Positions 47,534 to 57,400 of a stretch of 64,000 bases of DNA are shown piece after piece. The notes under the pieces are model-generated. The model had not been told where the DNA came from, searched no databases, and saw only the letters and a program-made list of their open reading frames with translations. Numbering within the stretch: position 1 is the first letter of the stretch; every line of letters starts with the position of its first letter. This stretch comes from Streptomyces sp. NBC_01381 (GTDB taxonomy: Bacteria > Actinomycetota > Actinomycetes > Streptomycetales > Streptomycetaceae): the NCBI RefSeq assembly GCF_026340305.1, contig NZ_JAPEPI010000006.1, positions 1-64,000 on the forward strand. The letters are read 5' to 3'. The translations under genes were made by a program, and so were the position numbers.

Positions 47534-48010
47534 TGACCTCCATCGACCAGATCGCCACCCTGGCGACGTTCGGCTCGGTCTGGGCCGTGCTCTCTGTCGG
47601 CCACAACCTCGCGGACCACGTGATCGGGCAAGACCGACCACCAGGCCGCAGGAAAAGCCGCGCCGTCGACCGCCGAGATCGCCGGTGGCGCCAGTCCGAG
47701 GCAGGGCTGGGGCGCGTGCCTGGGACACGTCACCCAGTACCACCTGGTGATGGCCGTGATGCTGACGATCGTCTGGGCTGTTCTACCGCTCCAGATGTCC
47801 TGGTCCGGCCTGGTGGCGGGCCTTGTGGTGTCGGCCGTGACCCACGCCTTCCTCGATCGCCGATGGCCAGTCCGCTGGCTCCTGGAACACATCGGCTCCA
47901 AGGGATTCGCCGAACTCAAGGCAGCCGGGATGAACGGCATGTATCTCACAGACCAAGCCCTCCACCAGACCGCGCTGCTGGCATCCGCCCTGCTGATCAC
48001 CGTGGTGTGA
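47533..48010 (+). pseudogene. DUF3307-like membrane protein, broken by one extra A near 47630
   Basis: The first 33 codons read MTSIDQIATLATFGSVWAVL, then SVGHNLADHVIGQ. Removing one A at 47630-47631 lets the frame continue as TDHQAAGKAAPSTAEIAGGA and on through membrane segments (VMAVMLTIVWAVLPLQMSW, GLVAGLVVSAVTHAFLDRRW) to LLASALLITVV and the stop at 48010. The total length has exactly one base too many. The pattern H-x-x-A-D-H-x-x-Q and D-R-R-W-P-V fits small DUF3307-type integral membrane proteins of actinobacterial elements. It may be a sequencing error. Confidence 0.55.
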
Positions 48011-48021
48011 CATCAGCGGCG

Positions 48022-48065
48022 GGTGCAGGGGGGGCGACGCCCTGGGCGTCTCCCCCCCCTGCACC
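48022..48065 (+). terminator. GC-rich hairpin terminator
   Basis: GGTGCAGGGGGGG pairs with CCCCCCCCTGCACC across a GACGCC/GGCGTC inner stem, 12 bases after the membrane-protein stop. Confidence 0.6.
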
Positions 48066-48154
48066 GACTGCCCTGCGGCCACTGATCCTCACAACGCCGA
48101 CAACGGCCTCGCCCTCCGCTGGCACACCCCGACCCGTGAACAGGAGCTCACTCG

Positions 48155-48838
48155 ATGAAGCGCCGCCTCTTCCGCCGCTGTGGCCACACGCCCGGCCCCT
48201 TCTCCTCCGAGGACCAGGTCGTGGTCGACGCGTACCGCGCGATGCTTGCCGCGCTGCGCGACCCGGAGCTCTGGACGCCCGGCAGCGCGCAGGATGTCGC
48301 CCTGAGGGTCGGCCCGTTCGTCGAGCGCGCTCACCCGCGCCCCGGCGACGACCATGGTCCCGACCTGATCGCCGTCGCGCTGATTCACCCCGACACCCCG
48401 CAGGCAGCGGCCTACCTCCAGGGCCGCAAGCTCGGCTACACCGGACGGGGGTGGCTCCGCTGCGAGACGGCCGCGATCCTCGGTGTCTGGCAGCCGGTCT
48501 ACGCGACGCTCACCCACGCCGCAGCAGGCCTGGACCTCCCCGACGACGTCGGTATGCCCCCGGCCCACTACGGCATTCACGTCGAAGCCCGCTGCGAGGA
48601 CGACACCAGCCACACGCTCCTCCGCCTCGGCCCATACACCCAGACCCGGCACGCCGAATACGATGTTCGCTTCCTCAATGCCGAGTTGGAGGGCCGGGCG
48701 GCCCCCGGCGAGTCCAGGTTCACTGCCCGGGCGGTGGGCGCGCCATTCGACGTCAGTAGTCACGAGAGCTACAGCGACCCGTACGCGAACGACGCCGCCG
48801 AGCTCCTAGCCGTCGCCGTCGAAGGAGCGAGGGCGTGA
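48155..48838 (+). CDS. Hypothetical protein, 227 aa
   Basis: CAGGAGCTCACTCG precedes the ATG. After a basic start (MKRRLFRRCGHTPGPFSSED), the protein alternates helices and strands (DQVVVDAYRAMLAALRDPEL, LIAVALIHPDTPQAAAYLQG). It has no signal peptide and no motif I know. The end overlaps a 23-codon frame with its own strong ribosome site. Confidence 0.5.
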   Translation: MKRRLFRRCGHTPGPFSSEDQVVVDAYRAMLAALRDPELWTPGSAQDVALRVGPFVERAHPRPGDDHGPDLIAVALIHPDTPQAAAYLQGRKLGYTGRGWLRCETAAILGVWQPVYATLTHAAAGLDLPDDVGMPPAHYGIHVEARCEDDTSHTLLRLGPYTQTRHAEYDVRFLNAELEGRAAPGESRFTARAVGAPFDVSSHESYSDPYANDAAELLAVAVEGARA

Positions 48839-48906
48839 CCACCACGATCGCGTGTGAGATCGAGACCAGTGAAGTCGACGACGGGATTGCCCACTTGGCT
48901 GTCTGA
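48835..48906 (+). CDS. Possible 23-residue coupled peptide
   Basis: A GTG overlaps the previous stop (GTGA) and has GAAGGAGCGAGGGC in front. The frame MTTTIACEIETSEVDDGIAH ends 18 bases before a 20-bp terminator stem. The strong ribosome site is the only support. Confidence 0.35.
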   Translation: MTTTIACEIETSEVDDGIAHLAV

Positions 48907-48923
48907 CCCACGATCGAGTTCGG

Positions 48924-48967
48924 CGAAGGCCTGCAGCCCCTGCAATCGCAGGGGCTGCAGGCCTTCG
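48924..48967 (+). terminator. 20-bp perfect hairpin terminator
   Basis: CGAAGGCCTGCAGCCCCTGC (48924-48943) is exactly inverted at 48948-48967 with loop AATC. It closes the plus-strand accessory run. The 418 bases from 48968 to 49385 hold no supported gene and must contain the parB promoter. Confidence 0.8.
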
Positions 48968-49385
48968 TTCGTTTCAGGGCACCGGCGGTGAGGCGAGCCC
49001 GCGGTGCTGCAGGGCCCGCCGAGCCCCACCTGGTCATGCACCGCAACCGCCGCTTGCGAGCAGGCCTTTCGGTCTCTCTGTGCAAATCGGCAAAAAAGCG
49101 ACCGCCAGAACGGGGGTGTACGTGGCTGAACGCGAGGGGTCCGGCATGGCCGGTCATCGGAGGCAGAGATCGGCCGCCAGCGGGCCGCACAGCGCCTTTC
49201 GCCTCGCTCGGTAGCGGAATCAAACCCACGGATGCACTAATGACGTCCCCTTGATGTTCCGTTGAAGGCTCGGGACGTCAAGTGGGCGCGGGGTGAGGTG
49301 CCGTTTCTGCCCCGTGCCGCCTGCTACTGGTGGCGTGAACGCTAGGGTTCGGTGCATCGGTAGTTGCACCATCTCGGAGGACCTT

Positions 49386-50912
49386 ATGACGACGCCGGCT
49401 CGCCGCAAGCCCAAGCGCAACAAGGGTGGCGGAAAGCTCAACGAAGCGCGCACCGAGGCTGGCGTCGGTAGCCCGGAGGCCCCTGCTGCTGGTCCTACCG
49501 GGATTCACGCGCTGGAGCCAGAGGACGGCGAGCTCTTCGAGCACGACCCGGCTGACGTCGGCCCCAACCCCATGAACCGCCGTCTCGCGCTGCGGAACAT
49601 GGACGAAATGATCGACAGTGTGACGCGGCAGGGTGTACACACGCCCGGCGCTGCCATGCACACCAAGCTGTTCATGGAGCAGTACCCGGAGTGGGCCGAG
49701 CAGGTCCAGCACCCGGAACGCACCTTCATCCTCGGGCCCGGCCACCGGCGCCACGCCGCAGCACTCGCGGTAGGTAAGCCGATGCTGTTGATCCTGCGCG
49801 ACAAGTGGGCCAAGGACCGTACGGTCGAAGAGAATCTGATCTCCGAGAACAACGACCGCGACGACCTCTCCCCCATTGAGCAGGCCCTCCAGCTCGATCT
49901 GCTGCGCCAGCGCGGCATGACCGGCGAGCAGATTGCGGAGCGCTCCGGCTACGGCAATCGCGGCACGGTCAGTAAGTTCCTCAACCTGCTGGACCTCCCC
50001 CAGGAGATCCAGACAGAACTCCACGAGCGCCGGTTGTCGCTCAGCGACGGGTACGCCCTGTCCACAATCAGGGACGCGGACAAGAAGAACGACACCGAGG
50101 CTGCGCACGAGCTCCAGCTGCGAGCCTTCGGCTGGATGCGGGACGAGGGCATCACCGCAGAGGCGGCGAAGAGCCGACTCAAGGTGCAGTCGACCGTGTT
50201 TCCTGCGGGAAACACGAAGATCGAGGCGCCCGGAACATCCGAGGCCGATCGGGACGGGCAGCGCGACTCCGACGATGTTTCCCGCGGGAAACACGAAGGG
50301 GGCGAGACGGAGGCCTCCGGCCAGCCTGACGGAGCCGACTCCGAGGCTGACGCTTCGTCGTCGGTGATCCCGCACCAGAGCACGGGCGAAGGCGACGACC
50401 AGGAGCAGCAGGGCCCGGACGCTGAAGGAACGGGAGCCAGCTCGAACGAGGGTGAGCACCAAGAGGAACAGGATCAGCTCGCGGCGGCTAAGCAATCGGC
50501 GGAGCGCCGCAGCCTCGCTTGCCAGCTGCTGCTCGCGCAGGAGAAGTACGCCAGCGCACCCGATCTATCGGCGCTGCTGGTCAAGGCCGTCCTCAATCCG
50601 ATCGAGTGGAAGAACGCCGCCGCTCTCGCCCACTCCTGGCTCCGCGAACTAGGGAAGGGATCGAAGGCCGAGCGGCGGCCCTCTGCCTACTTCACGAAGA
50701 TCTCCGAAGGCGACGACGCGAACCTCCAGCGCCGGGCCGCGTTCGCGATCGCCCTGGCCGCCAACGAGGTGCACGCCACCGAGAACGCCCCCGATTGGGA
50801 CGACCGCGACCGGGCCCACCTGAACTTCCTCATCACCAACAAGGCCGTCGCGTACGAGCCCACCGCGTACGAGCAGGAGCTCCTCGGGCTGGTCTCCTCC
50901 GAGGCGCAGTGA
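49386..50912 (+). CDS. parB: ParB-family partition protein, 508 aa
   Basis: ParB binds parS and loads onto DNA as a CTP-dependent clamp. The N-terminal domain has the box GPGHRRHAAALAVGKP (about residue 117) corresponding to G-E-R-R-x-R-A, preceded by EQYPEWAEQVQHPE. The helix-turn-helix is GMTGEQIAERSGYGNRGTVS (about 178-198). The protein is longer than chromosomal ParB because of an acidic linker (about 265-370), whose DNA contains two parS-like 16-mers. The ATG at 49386 follows CGGAGG. The order parB then parA is the reverse of the usual parAB. Confidence 0.85.
   Translation: MTTPARRKPKRNKGGGKLNEARTEAGVGSPEAPAAGPTGIHALEPEDGELFEHDPADVGPNPMNRRLALRNMDEMIDSVTRQGVHTPGAAMHTKLFMEQYPEWAEQVQHPERTFILGPGHRRHAAALAVGKPMLLILRDKWAKDRTVEENLISENNDRDDLSPIEQALQLDLLRQRGMTGEQIAERSGYGNRGTVSKFLNLLDLPQEIQTELHERRLSLSDGYALSTIRDADKKNDTEAAHELQLRAFGWMRDEGITAEAAKSRLKVQSTVFPAGNTKIEAPGTSEADRDGQRDSDDVSRGKHEGGETEASGQPDGADSEADASSSVIPHQSTGEGDDQEQQGPDAEGTGASSNEGEHQEEQDQLAAAKQSAERRSLACQLLLAQEKYASAPDLSALLVKAVLNPIEWKNAAALAHSWLRELGKGSKAERRPSAYFTKISEGDDANLQRRAAFAIALAANEVHATENAPDWDDRDRAHLNFLITNKAVAYEPTAYEQELLGLVSSEAQ
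50198..50213. promoter_or_regulatory. parS-like site 1 inside parB
   Basis: GTTTCCTGCGGGAAAC is a palindrome with one mismatch and shares the GTTTC...GAAAC arms of the Streptomyces chromosomal parS (GTTTCACGTGAAAC) but has a longer GC centre. It is one of three copies. Confidence 0.7.
50277..50292. promoter_or_regulatory. parS-like site 2 inside parB, perfect palindrome
   Basis: GTTTCCCGCGGGAAAC is a perfect 16-bp palindrome; with flanks it is TGTTTCCCGCGGGAAACA at 50276-50293. It lies 79 bases after site 1 in the acidic linker coding region. Confidence 0.75.
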
Positions 50913-50946
50913 CCGCCGCTCCCTTCTCGCTCCCCCGGAGATATCC

Positions 50947-51864
50947 ATGACATCCAGCACCGTGCTCGAAGCCCGCACCAGGGTCCTCGAGAAGACCCGC
51001 GTCCTGGTCTTCGCTCTCAAGGCCGGCGGCACCGCCAAGACCAGCTCTTGCACCAGCCTTGCCGCGATCCTCGGGGCCCGCGGCTACAAGGTCCTCGTCA
51101 TCGACCTCGACCCCCAGTGCAACTCCAGCCAAGTACTCGGGTTCGGTAGGTTCCGCCCCGAGCAAAAGGGCATCACTCACGTGATGAAGGAGGAGGTCCA
51201 GCTCCAAGACGCTGTCGTCCAGGCCCGCTACCTGGTCGACGACATCGACCCTGAGGACCCCGACGCCGCGTACGAGCCGATCGAGAATGTATTCATCGTG
51301 CCCGGCAACGTCGACGACCCCGACGTCGACGAAACCGAGCGGCTCCTCAACGACCCCAAGTACGCCGATTCCTACTGGATCCGCGACGGCCTGGCCGACA
51401 TGGACGGCCAGTGGGATGCCGTCCTCATCGACTGCCCTGCCACCTACGGCCGCGCTACCGTCACTGCGTTCGTCGCCCTCGACAAGAACGTCGACGGCGA
51501 GGTCGTCCCCCCGATCCTGTGCACCTTCAAGGAGGGCGGCGCCCTGGTCCGCCTCGAGAAGAAGCTCCAGGAGATCAGGGAGCTGCGGAAGTACGCGGTC
51601 AAGGGCATCCAACCCGAGATGCGGCATGTCCTGGTCTGCTGCGCCCCCAACTCCTCCTTCGGTACTAAGGAACACTTCCGGACTCTGGGCGAGATCGAGG
51701 AGGCATACGCCGACGTCCTGCTGCCGCTCGTCCACTGGTCCGGCGAAGTCCCGAAGATCTACAGGGACGAGTGCCCCGTGCCGATCCTGGCCCCGAACAG
51801 CATGCCCGCCCAGGAGTACAACAAGGTCGCCTCTGCACTCGGCTTCCCCCAGCGCGCAGGCTGA
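50947..51864 (+). CDS. parA: ParA-family partition ATPase, 305 aa
   Basis: It has the deviant Walker A motif LKAGGTAKTSS with both lysines (Lys25 and Lys31), Walker A' VLVIDLDPQCNSS (about 52-64) and Walker B WDAVLIDCPATYG (about 155). ParA moves the ParB-parS complex along the nucleoid. The start at 50947 follows GGAGATATCC, 34 bases after parB, so the two are co-transcribed. A third parS-like site and an 18-bp terminator follow the gene. Confidence 0.9.
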   Translation: MTSSTVLEARTRVLEKTRVLVFALKAGGTAKTSSCTSLAAILGARGYKVLVIDLDPQCNSSQVLGFGRFRPEQKGITHVMKEEVQLQDAVVQARYLVDDIDPEDPDAAYEPIENVFIVPGNVDDPDVDETERLLNDPKYADSYWIRDGLADMDGQWDAVLIDCPATYGRATVTAFVALDKNVDGEVVPPILCTFKEGGALVRLEKKLQEIRELRKYAVKGIQPEMRHVLVCCAPNSSFGTKEHFRTLGEIEEAYADVLLPLVHWSGEVPKIYRDECPVPILAPNSMPAQEYNKVASALGFPQRAG

Positions 51865-51883
51865 CCTCTCGACAGATCGACAT

Positions 51884-51899
51884 GTTTCCTGCGGGAAAC
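51884..51899. promoter_or_regulatory. parS-like site 3 downstream of parA
   Basis: GTTTCCTGCGGGAAAC, identical to site 1, lies 19 bases after the parA stop and overlaps the foot of the following terminator hairpin by two bases. Confidence 0.75.
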
Positions 51900-51937
51900 A
51901 CGGAGGGCGGCACCAGACTTGGTGCCGCCCTCCGTGT
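51898..51937 (+). terminator. 18-bp hairpin terminator after parA
   Basis: ACACGGAGGGCGGCACCA (51898-51915) is exactly inverted at 51920-51937 with loop GACT. It ends the parB-parA unit. Confidence 0.8.
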
Positions 51938-52177
51938 TCTCGACTCGACTGTTGTCCGTGGACAGGGCAGGGAACCCAGTCCGACGTGAGGCGCCGACCG
52001 GCGCTGACCAACTTGCGTGGGGGCGTCCAGTCGGACGTGTACTCACCGGCACTCAGCCGAGTGGAGCGGGAGAAGTGATCTTCGTCGTGTGGGGTGCTCG
52101 ACAGCGTCGGGACCTGCCTTGCATGACGTGCCTGTGAAATTGTGATGGCTGCTCAGTTGTGTGGTTCGAGTAGGGGA

Positions 52178-53824
52178 GTGACAACAGAAGTGGCTGAGGG
52201 GAACGGCCGGGCTGCCATCCTGCTGACACGCACGCACCGAATACTCATCGGCGTGGTCGTCGCCGGTGCGGTCGTCATCGCCGGTATCGGTTTCGCGGGG
52301 TCGTACGCGGCCGTGCGCGAGCTTGCCGAGAAGAAGGGCTTCGGCAGCTTCTCGGTGGTTTTCCCGATCGGCATCGACGCGGGCATCTGCGTCCTGCTGG
52401 CGCTCGACCTCCTCCTGACGTGGATCCGTATCCCCTTCCCGCTCCTTCGCCAGACGGCGTGGCTGCTCACGGCGGCGACGATCGCGTTCAACGGCGCGGC
52501 GGCCTGGCCGGACCCACTGGGCGTGGGCATGCACGCGGTCATCCCGATCCTTTTCGTGGTGGCCGTGGAGGCGGCGCGGCACGCGGTGGGCCGGATCGCG
52601 GACATCACCGCGGACAAGCACATGGAGGGCGTGCGCCTCACCCGCTGGCTCCTCTCCCCCGTGCCCACCTTCAAGCTGTGGCGCCGCATGAAGCTGTGGG
52701 AGATCCGTTCGTACGAGCAGGTCATCCAGCTGGAGCAGGACCGCCTGATCTACCAGGCCCGTCTCCAGGCCCGCTTCGGCCGCTCCTGGCGCCGCAAGGC
52801 TCCCGTGGAATCGCTGATGCCGCTGCGGCTCGCGCGCTTCGGCGTACCGCTGGCGGAGACGGCGCCCGCGGGGCTCGCAGCGGCGGGCATCGAGCCGACG
52901 CGGCGCTCGCCGAGCGGTCGTGCAGAAACCCCTACCGCCGTCACGGCCCCGGAGGTTGAACGCGAGCAGCTCCAGGCGCCGGAGCAGCAGCCGGCTAAGG
53001 CGGGCGTTGGGGAGGCTTCGCTGCCAGAGCCGTTGCCTCTTCAGGCCACGACGCATGAGTCGTACGTCGCCGTCACGCCGGTCGACGATGCGGAACTTGA
53101 GGGCTACGGCGAGGCGTTCCGCGCCTACGTCAGCCAGTACGGCGTGGCTCCCACGGGCCATCAGTTCGGCTACTACCTCATGGACACCTACGGCGTAGCC
53201 GGCACTGACGGTCGCCCGTTCTCGGATGGCGAGCTGCGCCCCCTGCTGCAGATCCTTCGGGAGCGAGAGGTGGGCGCCGGCCTGGTGGCCGAGGAGCAGA
53301 GTGCGAGCGGTCCGGATACGTCACCGGCACCGATGGGTGCGATGGCGGCCACCGCCGTCGCGACTGCGGCAGCAGAGCCGCATGCCTTCTTCGGCGCACC
53401 GTCCGCTGAACCGTCCCGTTCCCCGGAGCCGGTGGCCACGTCGCTGCCCGTGGCCACCGCCGAGTCATCCGCTTTGCGGATGGCGGGCGGGAACGCGGAG
53501 GCAGCTCCGGCATCGGCCGGAGCGGCTGAGGAATCCGCCTCGGCTCCGAGCGACGGTGAGACTGACTTGGCGGTGGCCGGCCAGCTTGCCCTGCAGCCGG
53601 AGCCGTCACCCGAGGAGGCGGAAACGGTGCCGGAGGACGATCGGGTCCGTGCGGCGGTGGAGCTGCTGCGCGCCGAGCCGACGATGAGCGGAGCGGCGAT
53701 CGGCCGGAAGCTGAACCTCTCGGAGCGTACGGCGCGGAGGGTGGCCGGTCAGGCGCGCGCCTTCATCGATGAGCAGGAGCGAGCGACGTACCGGCCGCTG
53801 CAGTCGGTACCGAATCAGCGCTAG
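52178..53824 (+). CDS. DUF2637 membrane protein with C-terminal helix-turn-helix, 548 aa
   Basis: Four membrane segments lie in the first 160 residues (ILIGVVVAGAVVIAGIGFAG, SVVFPIGIDAGICVLLALDL, LLTAATIAFNGAAAWPDPLG, AVIPILFVVAVEAARHAVGR), the DUF2637 layout. A conserved cytoplasmic part follows, LTRWLLSPVPTFKLWRRMKL, nearly the same as RRSRWLLAPIPTARLRRRMI in the paralogue at 38717. A long Ala/Pro/Glu-rich linker leads to ELLRAEPTMSGAAIGRKLNL and SERTARRVAGQARAF, a helix-turn-helix. GTG 52178 or ATG 52145 may start it. Its place next to parAB links it to plasmid maintenance or spread. Confidence 0.7.
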   Translation: MTTEVAEGNGRAAILLTRTHRILIGVVVAGAVVIAGIGFAGSYAAVRELAEKKGFGSFSVVFPIGIDAGICVLLALDLLLTWIRIPFPLLRQTAWLLTAATIAFNGAAAWPDPLGVGMHAVIPILFVVAVEAARHAVGRIADITADKHMEGVRLTRWLLSPVPTFKLWRRMKLWEIRSYEQVIQLEQDRLIYQARLQARFGRSWRRKAPVESLMPLRLARFGVPLAETAPAGLAAAGIEPTRRSPSGRAETPTAVTAPEVEREQLQAPEQQPAKAGVGEASLPEPLPLQATTHESYVAVTPVDDAELEGYGEAFRAYVSQYGVAPTGHQFGYYLMDTYGVAGTDGRPFSDGELRPLLQILREREVGAGLVAEEQSASGPDTSPAPMGAMAATAVATAAAEPHAFFGAPSAEPSRSPEPVATSLPVATAESSALRMAGGNAEAAPASAGAAEESASAPSDGETDLAVAGQLALQPEPSPEEAETVPEDDRVRAAVELLRAEPTMSGAAIGRKLNLSERTARRVAGQARAFIDEQERATYRPLQSVPNQR

Positions 53825-53836
53825 AAGCCGGCTATC

Positions 53837-53874
53837 GCTGGCCGGTTGCTTGCGGATTCAACCAACCGGCCAGC
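53837..53874 (+). terminator. Hairpin terminator after the DUF2637 gene
   Basis: GCTGGCCGGTTG (53837-53848) is exactly inverted at 53863-53874 with a 14-base loop. Confidence 0.65.
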
Positions 53875-53889
53875 GTGTAGTCCCTGCGA

Positions 53890-54470
53890 TTGGCCGTTGG
53901 ATGTCCAGCGATGAGTTGGCCGATCAGGCCGGATCGGCCACCGGCCATGGCCGATCCCGCAGCACCGGCCATCACCGATGACCACGCACGAGCAGGCTCC
54001 TGGGCCTCCCGCGCATCGACGGCGGCGCCGACGCCTCACCCATCATCATCGACGGCCGCTGCGGGTAACCGCGGGCTGACCTGCAGGTATCAACCACCGT
54101 CGGTGCTGATTACCCGGATCGGGTAACCGATGACCGATCCTGGCTGGCCCCGATGAGCCCCGGTAACCGGCCGCGCGGGACCGCGGTTACCCGGCTTCAT
54201 CCAGGCTGGCCATGGCGCGAGGGGTGCGCACCGGCGATGGCCCCCTCATCGCTCCGCTGCCCCTGGTATCCGGCGAGCGATGACCGACACAGCGATGAGC
54301 GATGGAGGGCGGTTCCAGCCGCGACGGGTCAGCGACTGGCCAACGACGGGTGGGCGATGGGTGGCGATGAAGCGACGACGACCCGGCGATGGGTCGGCCA
54401 CGTCCACCGGCCACGCCGGCCATCGTCGGCCCACCGCAGCACGGCGGATGGCCGACGATGGCCGACGACC
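53890..54470. repeat. Repeat-rich non-coding region with CGATG and GGTAACC motifs
   Basis: About fifteen CGATG pentamers, many as GCGATGA or GCGATGG, are scattered through 53905-54470, mostly in one orientation. A second motif, (C/G)GGTAACC, occurs five times within 54063-54194: 54063-54070, 54110-54116 (inverted, partial), 54120-54129, 54160-54170 and 54184-54194 (inverted). GGCCGATC/GATCGGCC pairs occur near 53920-53960. The two flanking genes are convergent, so this is not a promoter region. It may be a protein-binding array (origin, centromere or clt). Confidence 0.55.
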
Positions 54471-54474
54471 GGCG

Positions 54475-57400
54475 TCAGGCCTTCACCAGCAGCTCGTTGA
54501 GGATCGCGATCGTGTCGTCCTCGGTCTCGGTACCGAGCCGCATGTTGAAGTCCTCGAGGGCCTCCGCGGCTCGCTCCAGGGCGTCGTGGTCGCCGAGCGC
54601 GGCGTAGGCCTGGAAGAGGATCCGGTAGAGGCTCTCGACCTCCGGGGCGACGTCCAGTCCCTTGGCGGCCGCCCACACCGCTCCGCGCGGGTCGCGGTTG
54701 TCGAGGCAGCGCTGGGCGAGATCCTCCGCAGTCAGGACGATCTTGCTGAGCATGACCTGGGCCAGGTGTTCGGCCCACCGGTAGCGGCGTCGGTCATCGG
54801 ACATGAACGGCCGACCGCGGACGAGTTCGAGGGCCTCACGCAGCGCCTGGGTGGCATGCGGCCCGCTCGTCGCGGAGGCGGCGTCGACGAGCTGGAGGAA
54901 CTGGTGCCAGTCGGAGGTGACGGCGGGGGAGAGGGAGTACCGGGCATCGGCGCTGGGGGGCAACTTGGGCAGGAACGGGCGTCCGGTGTCGTCCTGGCCC
55001 AGCCACGAGCGCAAGCGACTCACGCACACGTTGCGGTACTTGGTGTGCTTCTCGGTCTGGGTTTCCTTGGTGGGCCACATCGCGGAATCCAGCGGCTGGT
55101 GATCACGACCAGGGTGCAGGATCAGCCAAGCGGCCAACTCGGTGTTCGTGCGCCTTCTGCTGCTCTCCTTGACTTCGCCGCGGGCACCGATGACGTCGAC
55201 GGGGCCGAGTACCCGGATGACCGGGCCAGCGGAGGTGACTCCGGGACCGATGACCGGCGGTTGGGCCGGGACAGGCCCGGCCGGTTCCTGGACAGCGAGC
55301 TCGGACTCGGGCTCGGGGAGGCGAACGTTCAGCGTCGGCGTGCTCTGCTGGGCCGGGACCGGCGTCTTGGCCAACGAGATCGCTGCGTCGAAGCCCTCGC
55401 CCGCCTCGCTCTCCAGGCCGGCAGCGTCCTGCGCGATCTCGCGCGGCGTACGCATCAGCTCGGGCGGGAGCTGTCGAACCTCGCCGAGGTCCTGGTCGTC
55501 GTCGCCCGGTTCGGGGTCCTCGTATGTCGCGAAGTGCGCCAGGCTCGGCACCTGCCCCGGATCGTCCGCAGCCTCCGTCGGCGTGCTCACGACCTTGGGC
55601 TCCCACGGGAGACCGCCCCAGGCTCCGGCCGCAGGCACAGCAGCATCCGAGTCGGCCGGAGGCAGGGGAGCGGCCCATTCCCGGTAGGTCTCCTCCGGGA
55701 CGGCCTCAGCCCGGCTGCGCTCCAAGATCTCCAGGGCGCTGGACCACTCCTCATCCGAGAACGCCTGCAGCTCGCAGTCCAGCTCTGTGCCCGGCAGCGG
55801 GAGCCGCACCGGTCCGGCGGCGGGATCGGTGTTCAGGACCCAGGCAGTGTCGGGCAGTTCGAGGGGGAGCGGCCCCGATGTGATCAGCGCGGTGGCGCTG
55901 CGCGGCTGGGCCTCCACGATCTGGACCAGCTCGGCCAGCGCCTCCGCGTCCGTGTCGGTGAGGCCGTCGGCCATCACCAGATGTGGTGTCCAGGCGGCCG
56001 CGGTGTCGGCTCCGGTCCGCGCGCTCAGCAGACCCTCGCAGCCCAGCACGGTGAAGGCCTGCTGCTGTTCGCGGTGGTGGGCCGCCACGGCGGGCAGCGC
56101 CTGGTCTAGGTCGTCGTGCGCGGTGAGACGGTCGGGGATCTCCGCCGCGAGCTCGCGGACCGCCGAGCCCGCCAGGCTCAGGTCGAGGTGGTGGGCGAAC
56201 TCGCTGGTGGACAGCTCCAGGGCGAGGGCCCGCTGGACCGCGGTGCGAGCGGGGCCGGTCAGGTGCAGATGACCGACGTGATCGAGATTGACGAGGACGA
56301 ATCGGCCCGCGGGATCCCAGCCGAGGCTGAGCAGCGCCGGATAGGGATCCTCCACCGCGTCAGCCTCCTCCGGGTCCAAGAATTCGGGGCTGGCGGTGGG
56401 GCAGCTCCACTCGAGCGTGCCGGGCTCGGTGTCGAACGGCGCCACCGCGGGGGCAGGCGCGGTCAGATGCAGCACGATCTCGCGCTCGCCGACGACCGCG
56501 GCCGCCAGCGGCGGCAGCGCCGCCCCGGCCTCGGCGAGATGGACCGCAGCCGTACGCAGCGCGGTGACCAGGACGGAGGAGTCCATGGTCGCCTCGGACA
56601 CGCGCAGCGCGTGCTCGGTGCTCGCTGCCTGCCCGTCCGGCAGGGCGATGGCCTGACCGCGCCGCAGCCGGCGCAGCTGCTTGACGCGGCGGACACCGAG
56701 GAACGTCAGGAATCCGGCGGCGAGGACGCCGGTGGCCGCCAGCCCCATCACCCCCGCCTGCTGCCCTTGGCCCGCGCCGGACTCTGGTGCGTCGGCGGAC
56801 TCTTGAGGGGACTTCGTGCCGGGCGAGGGCTGTGCGGGCTCCTTGGCGGCCGGGCTTCCCGTGGCGCTGGGTGTGGGCGCCGAGGGCGTCTTCTCGTCCG
56901 GCGCGGCCTCCTCGGGCTTCGAGGTCTCGGGCTTGGGCGAGGCAGTGGTGGGCGGAGCGGACGGCTTCGCCGCTCCGGCATCCGGCTTGTCCGCGTCGCG
57001 TTCGTCCGGCGAGGGAGCATCGTCGTCAGCAGACGGCGGGGGAGTGCTGCCAGGATCCTGGCCACCGTCACCGCCGTCGGTGGCCGGGCGGTCGGTGGAG
57101 GTGTCGGCGGGCAGGTTGATGTGCTGCCCGGGATAGATCAGATCGGGGTCGTTGACGGTGGGCAGGGAGCCGGGCTGCGGCTGGCCTTTGGTTGCCTTGT
57201 ACAGCTCGGGGTACCGGGTGCCGTCTCCGTAGACGTCTTTGGCGATCCCCCAGAGCGTGTCGCCGTCTTCGGCGACGCGCTCCTGCGGCTTGTCGGAGGT
57301 TGCCTGGGCGGCCGTCTCGTGGTCGACGCGGTCCTGGCCGTGGTGCGCGCCGGCAGGGGCGGGGCGGGCGTCCGCAGGCAGTCGTAGCTGAGTGCCCCTG

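Noticed and set aside
53837..53874. The inverted repeat after the second DUF2637 gene as part of the repeat array
   Set aside because: It is better explained as that gene's terminator; the CGATG and GGTAACC motifs start after it.
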